Of a stretch of DNA of 8,465 nucleotides, positions 5,184 through 8,465 are shown piece after piece. Source of the DNA: an uncultured Eubacteriales bacterium. GTDB lineage: Bacteria > Bacillota > Clostridia > UBA1381 > UMGS1253. The notes beneath the pieces are model-generated. The model did no database searches and was not told the origin of the DNA. It saw only the letters and a program-made list of their open reading frames with translations. Within the stretch, counting starts at the first letter, position 1. Each line of letters starts with the position of its first letter. Where the stretch lies: the NCBI GenBank assembly GCA_900550065.1, contig URQR01000085.1, positions 1-8,465 of the forward strand, read 5' to 3'. A program made the position numbers and the translations under genes.

Positions 5184-5293
5184 AGTGATAACCATTCCTT
5201 CCGTATGATTCAAGCTCAATTTTTTTCAGTTTTTTGCTATACTTATGTTCCCCAGCAAATGAAAATCTATGCCCGAATCGCAGGAAATTACGC

Positions 5294-5319
5294 AAAAAAA
5301 CCGCCAAACGGCGGTTTTT
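5294..5319 (-). terminator. Rho-independent terminator after the superoxide reductase gene
   Basis: CCGCC (5301-5305) and GGCGG (5310-5314) form a five-pair stem, extended by five A-T pairs, with a four-base loop. On the minus strand it is followed by a run of seven T. It ends the rubrerythrin-desulfoferrodoxin transcript and shields spoVAD from it. A run of A on one side and T on the other may allow weak function in both directions. Confidence 0.88.
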
Positions 5320-5334
5320 GATGATGCGCTTGTG

Positions 5335-5736
5335 TTACTTTATGTCGGTTTTCCAAAAGCCGTGCAGGTTGCAAAACGCATACGCCGCGATCGGCTTGTC
5401 ATCCTCTGTGAGCATAAACTCAACGACCGGCTTGTCCGTATGGGACAAATCGACACGCTGACAGCCTTTTTTCGTCTTGAGATAGACAAAACCGATGCTG
5501 TGCTTTTCCTCCATCGGATGATAGATACTGCCGACTGCAACGGTGATTTTGTTTTTGTCCTGCTTAATAACAGGCAGATGCTTTTCGGCAATGTCTTCAC
5601 TGTCCTTGACGAGCAGTCTTGACAGCTCCTCGCCGCAGCAGGTCACCTTTTCCGCCTTTTTTCCGCCTCGAATCACTTCAACGATATGGTCGCAGTGATT
5701 TCCTGCAAAAAATACCGGTTCTTCTTTTCCAAACAT
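5335..5736 (-). CDS. dfx: Desulfoferrodoxin-type superoxide reductase with an altered iron centre I
   Basis: A 133-residue cytoplasmic enzyme that reduces superoxide to hydrogen peroxide without making oxygen, an anaerobe's defence. The catalytic centre II (Fe bound by four His and one Cys) is complete: H53 in the E-K-H-L-P motif (with E51 and K52), H73 in Y-H-P-M, H79, and C122 and H125 in F-C-N-L-H-G. The N-terminal desulforedoxin-like domain normally binds a second iron through C-x-x-C and C-C. Here the first pair reads G-N-H-C (12-15), so one ligand is lost, while C15 and the pair C33-C34 remain. Centre I is therefore probably absent or changed. The ATG has AGAGGAGGGA six bases upstream. 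It starts 15 bp after the rubrerythrin stop, so the two form an operon: superoxide to peroxide, then peroxide to water. A terminator follows 16 bp after the stop. Confidence 0.93.
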   Translation of the reverse strand: MFGKEEPVFFAGNHCDHIVEVIRGGKKAEKVTCCGEELSRLLVKDSEDIAEKHLPVIKQDKNKITVAVGSIYHPMEEKHSIGFVYLKTKKGCQRVDLSHTDKPVVEFMLTEDDKPIAAYAFCNLHGFWKTDIK

Positions 5737-5751
5737 GTTATCCCTCCTCTA

Positions 5752-6348
5752 TCAGCACTGGAACGGTGCAAGCTCAAGCTTGATGAAGTAGCCCTGCTCG
5801 TGATCACATACGGGGCAGATGTTCGGCGCTTTCGTGCCGGTGTGAACATAGCCGCAATTAAGGCACATCCAGCCCGTCTCCACGTCGGAGACAAAGAGCT
5901 TGTTCTGCTCGAGCATGTCGGCAAACGTACGGAAACGGTCGCCGTGCGTCTTTTCGATTTCAGCAATCATGTTAAAAGAGGCCGCAACCTTTGTAAAGCC
6001 CTCCTGCTGGGCGATGTTGCCAAACGTTTTATAAACCGGGTCGTGTTCCTCATACTCGTTGTGCTGTGCGCTGCGCAAGAGCTTGGGTACCTCGTCATAG
6101 ATGTCGACCGGGTATCCGCCGTCAATCTCAATCGTCTGGCCGAGCAGCTCCTGTAAGTGATTGTAGTAGATTTCCGCGTGCTCTTTTTCTTGGTTTGCCG
6201 TGAAGGTAAAAATTGCTTCAATCACGTGCAGCTTTTGCTTTTTCGCTTGTGATGCGGCAAAGGTGTAGCGGTTGCGCGCCTGGCTTTCACCCGCAAACGC
6301 ACGCATAAGATTTTTTGCCGTTTCGCTTGTTTTAAAATCAACTGCCAT
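5752..6348 (-). CDS. rbr: Rubrerythrin (NADH-linked peroxidase type)
   Basis: A 198-residue cytoplasmic peroxidase that detoxifies hydrogen peroxide in anaerobes. The N-terminal four-helix domain carries the di-iron ligands in the classical pattern: E21, E54-x-x-H57, E98-x-x-E101, and E132-x-x-H135. The C-terminal rubredoxin domain has both Cys pairs, C162-L-N-C165-G and C178-P-V-C181, so electrons can reach the di-iron site. Length and domain order are typical of the classical form. The ATG follows GGAGGG at seven bases. It is the first gene of an operon with the superoxide reductase and is probably read from the candidate promoter at 6414-6443. No clear PerR-type box is seen. Confidence 0.97.
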   Translation of the reverse strand: MAVDFKTSETAKNLMRAFAGESQARNRYTFAASQAKKQKLHVIEAIFTFTANQEKEHAEIYYNHLQELLGQTIEIDGGYPVDIYDEVPKLLRSAQHNEYEEHDPVYKTFGNIAQQEGFTKVAASFNMIAEIEKTHGDRFRTFADMLEQNKLFVSDVETGWMCLNCGYVHTGTKAPNICPVCDHEQGYFIKLELAPFQC

Positions 6349-6413
6349 ATTTGTTCCCTCCGAACTCTCATAAAATTTTGCTTACATGTTGTATTATCCG
6401 CAGATATGAAAGG

Positions 6414-6443
6414 AATATACCAAAATTTGCGCGCTGTAATTAA
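6414..6443 (-). promoter_or_regulatory. Candidate promoter of the rubrerythrin operon
   Basis: On the minus strand TTAATT (6443-6438) and TATATT (6419-6414) lie 18 bp apart, and TGG directly before the -10 box gives an extended -10. The leader would be about 60 bases. The -35 box is poor, so the assignment depends on the extended -10 motif. Confidence 0.4.
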
Positions 6444-6527
6444 GATGCGTCGATGTTTGTTTTCAATTTTGTTACAAAATAGTTTTTATATGTACAAATC
6501 ATATGCTCTGTGTTAAGATATAGTTAC

Positions 6528-6543
6528 TTTTATGTACATAAAA
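6528..6543. promoter_or_regulatory. 16-bp palindrome TTTTATGTACATAAAA, with a second half site
   Basis: This is a perfect palindrome. Its core TATGTACA recurs at 6489-6496, exactly 42 bp upstream in the same orientation, about four turns of the helix. Two such sites upstream of the exporter operon suggest a regulator that loops or binds cooperatively. No regulator gene is adjacent, so the binder is unknown. Confidence 0.45.
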
Positions 6544-6556
6544 AGAACCGTTTAAA

Positions 6557-6595
6557 CCGCTTTTCCGCAAGGGGTACCCCTTGCGGGAAAAGCGG
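6557..6595. repeat. Long GC-rich hairpin in the exporter leader
   Basis: An 18-base arm (6557-6574) pairs with 6577-6595, leaving only one extra G; the central 22 bases (6565-6586, around GGGGTACCCC) are a perfect palindrome. There is no T-run after it on the plus strand, so it is not a normal terminator for that direction. On the minus strand it is followed by TTTAAACGGTTCTTTTT, but no minus-strand gene ends here. It sits about 64 bases before the ATPase start and may be a leader structure, an attenuator, or a small repeat element. Confidence 0.7.
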
Positions 6596-6658
6596 GTATT
6601 TGACGTGCGTAAAAATGAATGGAATAGAAAAATAAACATGTTGGGGGAGGGCAGAAGG

Positions 6659-7633
6659 ATGATTGAACTTTCAGGCATCAACAAAACCTATAAAACGGCG
6701 AAGCGCGGCGCCGGCTTTGGTGCGGCGGTTAAGGCGCTGTTTCATAAGGAGTACACCTATCTACATGCGCTCGACGACGTATCGTTTACAATTGGCGACG
6801 GCGAAATGGTGGGCTATATCGGCCCGAACGGTGCGGGGAAAAGCAGTACAATCAAAGTGATGAGCGGAATCCTTACGCCTGACAGCGGCACCTGCCGCAT
6901 CAATGGCTTAACGCCGTGGAAGGAGCGCGTCGCGCATGTGCGGCAAATCGGCGTTGTGTTCGGCCAGCGGTCCCAGCTTTGGTGGGATGTGCCGGTGATT
7001 GATTCGTTCGAGCTGATTCGCGACATTTACAAGATTGACGAGACAGTCTATCGACGCAATTTAGACGAGCTTGTGACGATGCTCGATATTGGCGAGGTTA
7101 TCCGTACACCTGCGCGCCAATTAAGCCTCGGTCAGCGGATGCGCTGTGAAATTACGGCTTCGCTGCTGCACGACCCGAAAATTTTGTTTTTGGACGAGCC
7201 GACGATTGGGCTCGACGCGGTGTCGAAGATTGCCGTGCGTGAATTTATCAAGCAGGTCAACAAAAGGCACGGCACAACGGTGATCCTTACCACGCACGAT
7301 ATGGCGGATATTGAGGCGCTGACAGAGCGGATTTTGCTGATTGGGAAGGGAAAGATTCTGCTCGACGGCTCGCTCACGGAGCTAAAAGAGCGCAATTCCA
7401 AATGTAAGAAGGTAACAGTAGCTTATACCGGGGCGTGGAGAGTGGACTGCGAAGGCATTACGGTACAGGAGGACATCGGCGGGCGCGTGAGCGCGCTGGT
7501 CGATACGGATGTACTTTCTGTGTCGGACGCAATTGCAAAAATTTCGCAGGGGACGGATGTGACTGATATTTCGGTCGCGGGTGCGACGGCGGAGGAAATG
7601 GTCGTGTCGCTGTATAAGGAGTTTGCAATATGA
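6659..7633 (+). CDS. ABC-2 exporter ATP-binding protein (COG4586-like)
   Basis: A 324-residue ATPase that powers an ABC-2 type exporter. Motifs: Walker A G-P-N-G-A-G-K-S (55-62), Q-loop Q103 followed by the family-typical R-S-Q-L-W-W-D-V-P (104-112), signature L-S-L-G-Q (155-159, Leu in place of the usual Gly), Walker B I-L-F-L-D-E (175-180), D-loop G-L-D (184-186) and H-loop H213. The 30-residue insertion before L-H-A-L-D-D-V-S-F and the Q-S-Q-L-W-W pattern suit COG4586 proteins, which pair with two different permeases. The C-terminal 90 residues form an accessory domain. The ATG at 6659 follows GGGGGAGGG at seven bases; the frame is open back to 6581 but that part lies in the hairpin and has no ribosome site. 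Its stop overlaps the permease start (ATGA). The substrate cannot be told from sequence; relatives are often labelled drug or daunorubicin-type exporters. Confidence 0.94.
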   Translation: MIELSGINKTYKTAKRGAGFGAAVKALFHKEYTYLHALDDVSFTIGDGEMVGYIGPNGAGKSSTIKVMSGILTPDSGTCRINGLTPWKERVAHVRQIGVVFGQRSQLWWDVPVIDSFELIRDIYKIDETVYRRNLDELVTMLDIGEVIRTPARQLSLGQRMRCEITASLLHDPKILFLDEPTIGLDAVSKIAVREFIKQVNKRHGTTVILTTHDMADIEALTERILLIGKGKILLDGSLTELKERNSKCKKVTVAYTGAWRVDCEGITVQEDIGGRVSALVDTDVLSVSDAIAKISQGTDVTDISVAGATAEEMVVSLYKEFAI

Positions 7634-8433
7634 AAAAATATCTAAGCTTTTTTCGGATTCGCTTTATCAACGGTCTGCAATACCGCGCGGCGGCCTATGC
7701 CGGCGTTGCGACACAGTTTGCGTGGGGCACGCTGGAGCTTTTGGCCTTTGCGGCGTTTTACCGCGCAGACCCAGCCGCATTCCCGATGGAATTTTCTCAG
7801 CTTTCGTCGTATATCTGGCTCCAGCAGGCGTTTTTGGCCTTGTTTATGACGTGGTTTTTCGACGGCTCAATTATGGAGTCTATTACGAGCGGTAATGTGG
7901 CCTATGAATTGGCGCGGCCGATGGATTTGTATAATATGTGGTTTGTGAAAAACGCAGCCATCCGACTATCAAAAGCGGTGCTGCGCTGTGCGCCGGTTTT
8001 AGTTGTGGCGTTTTTTCTGCCCGCGCCGTACGGAATCACGCTTCCGCCGGACTTTATCAGCTTTTTGGCCTTTTGTGTGACAATGGCGATAGGGCTTTTT
8101 GTGGTAATTGCGTTTGGAATGCTTGTTTATATTGCGACCTTTTATACGCTGAATTCACTTGGCGTGCGTGTGATTGCAATCTCACTTGCTGATATTTTTA
8201 CAGGCGCGCTCGTTCCGCTGCCGTTTTTGCCGGACGGTGTCCGCGCTGTGTTCGAGCTGACGCCGTTTGCGGCGATGCAAAATATCCCGCTGCGCGTTTA
8301 CAGCGGCAACATCAGCGGGGAGGCGCTTTTGTGGAGTATCGCGCTCCAGCTGTTCTGGGCTGTGGTTTTGATTTTACTCGGAAAACTATGGATGAAACAA
8401 GCGGTGAAAAAAGTCATCGTACAGGGGGGATAA
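7630..8433 (+). CDS. ABC-2 exporter permease, first subunit (COG4587-like)
   Basis: A 267-residue membrane protein with about six hydrophobic segments, near 22-43, 58-77, 112-131, 142-172, 180-202 and 232-252. A charged N-terminus (M-K-K-Y-L-S-F-F-R-I-R-F) lies in the cytoplasm. The segment I-T-S-G-N-V-A-Y-E-L-A-R-P-M-D-L-Y (85-101) between the second and third helices is the conserved cytoplasmic G-x-x-x-x-x-L-x-R-P motif of this permease family and is the likely contact with the ATPase. The ATG overlaps the ATPase stop by four bases (ATGA), and AAGGAG lies eight bases upstream inside the ATPase gene, so the two are translationally coupled. Length is normal for the family. Confidence 0.9.
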   Translation: MKKYLSFFRIRFINGLQYRAAAYAGVATQFAWGTLELLAFAAFYRADPAAFPMEFSQLSSYIWLQQAFLALFMTWFFDGSIMESITSGNVAYELARPMDLYNMWFVKNAAIRLSKAVLRCAPVLVVAFFLPAPYGITLPPDFISFLAFCVTMAIGLFVVIAFGMLVYIATFYTLNSLGVRVIAISLADIFTGALVPLPFLPDGVRAVFELTPFAAMQNIPLRVYSGNISGEALLWSIALQLFWAVVLILLGKLWMKQAVKKVIVQGG

Positions 8434-8435
8434 GG

Positions 8436-8465
8436 ATGCGGCTCTATTTTAAATACTTTTCGATT
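8436..8465 (+). CDS. Probable second ABC-2 permease, first ten codons only
   Basis: ATG at 8436 begins two bases after the stop of the first permease, with AGGGGGGATAAGG before it. The visible product M-R-L-Y-F-K-Y-F-S-I has the basic-aromatic N-terminus of an ABC-2 permease and matches the expected third gene (COG3694-like) of this operon type. The window ends here, so identity rests on position and ten residues. Confidence 0.6.
   Translation, partial: MRLYFKYFSI

Larger units (their letters stand above)
6349..6658. other. 310-bp divergent intergenic region with palindromes and a hairpin
   Basis: This stretch lies between the divergently read rubrerythrin and ABC-exporter genes and contains no supported gene. 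It is AT-rich from about 6370 to 6550. It holds the candidate rubrerythrin promoter (6414-6443), a TATGTACA half site (6489-6496), a TTTTATGTACATAAAA palindrome (6528-6543), a long hairpin (6557-6595) and the ribosome site for the ATPase (GGGGGAGGG, 6643-6651). No convincing plus-strand promoter is seen; TTAAGA then TACATA around 6513-6540 is weak and would overlap the palindrome. Confidence 0.7.

Noticed and set aside
5240..5272. Sigma-G-like promoter (GCATA and CATAAGTA) before spoVAD
   Set aside because: The spacing is about 20 bp rather than 17-18 and the -10 box is imperfect. Expected biologically but not supported well enough to list.
5686..6156. Plus-strand open frame of 156 codons opposite rubrerythrin
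   Set aside because: It overlaps the rubrerythrin and superoxide reductase genes, whose ligand residues are intact, and has no family motif of its own.
1..8465. CRISPR array, tRNA, rRNA or insertion sequence
   Set aside because: No regularly spaced repeats, no cloverleaf or rRNA stretch, and no transposase-like coding sequence were seen on either strand.

Overview
The window looks like chromosome from an endospore-forming, strictly anaerobic Clostridia-type firmicute. The evidence is spoVAD-spoVAE, a rubrerythrin/superoxide-reductase pair, a DUF134-Mrp pair, AGGAGG-type ribosome sites and consensus sigma-A promoters. This is inference from gene content; no rRNA or other phylogenetic marker is present. 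Most genes are of moderate to high GC. Two stretches look more AT-rich by eye: the left end (about 1-1110) and parts of the intergenic regions.

Layout from left to right. (1) 1-1156: an AT-rich gene whose C-terminal half resembles KptA/Tpt1 ADP-ribosyltransferase-fold enzymes. A 20-bp near-identical direct repeat flanks it and a bidirectional terminator closes the region; it looks like acquired DNA. (2) 1155-1748, minus: a stand-alone protein of the 'putative immunity protein' (Imm-5-like) type, starting at TTG behind a strong ribosome site. (3) 1828-3171, plus: a perfect sigma-A promoter overlapped by a palindrome, then a DUF134 regulator-like protein and an Mrp/NBP35 ATPase (probable Fe-S or metal-cofactor handling), ended by a strong terminator. 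(4) 3206-3760, minus: a ribbon-helix-helix (RHH) DNA-binding protein with a perfect sigma-A promoter and a small unknown protein downstream. A 14-bp palindromic motif recurs three times around the RHH gene and is a good candidate for its operator. (5) 3773-5183, minus: spoVAD and spoVAE, which act in dipicolinate uptake into the forespore, without spoVAC beside them. (6) 5294-6443, minus: the oxidative-stress pair rubrerythrin then desulfoferrodoxin-type superoxide reductase, with its own terminator and a candidate promoter. (7) 6349-6658: intergenic region with a palindrome, a related half site and a long hairpin. (8) 6659-8465, plus: an ABC-2 exporter operon of the COG4586/COG4587/COG3694 type, with ATPase, first permease and the first ten codons of what is probably the second permease.

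Most of the window is recognisable clostridial core biology. I see no clear undescribed multi-gene system. The parts most worth checking are the RHH operator set with its small partner gene, the KptA-like gene between direct repeats, and two cofactor proteins that each lack an expected cysteine.
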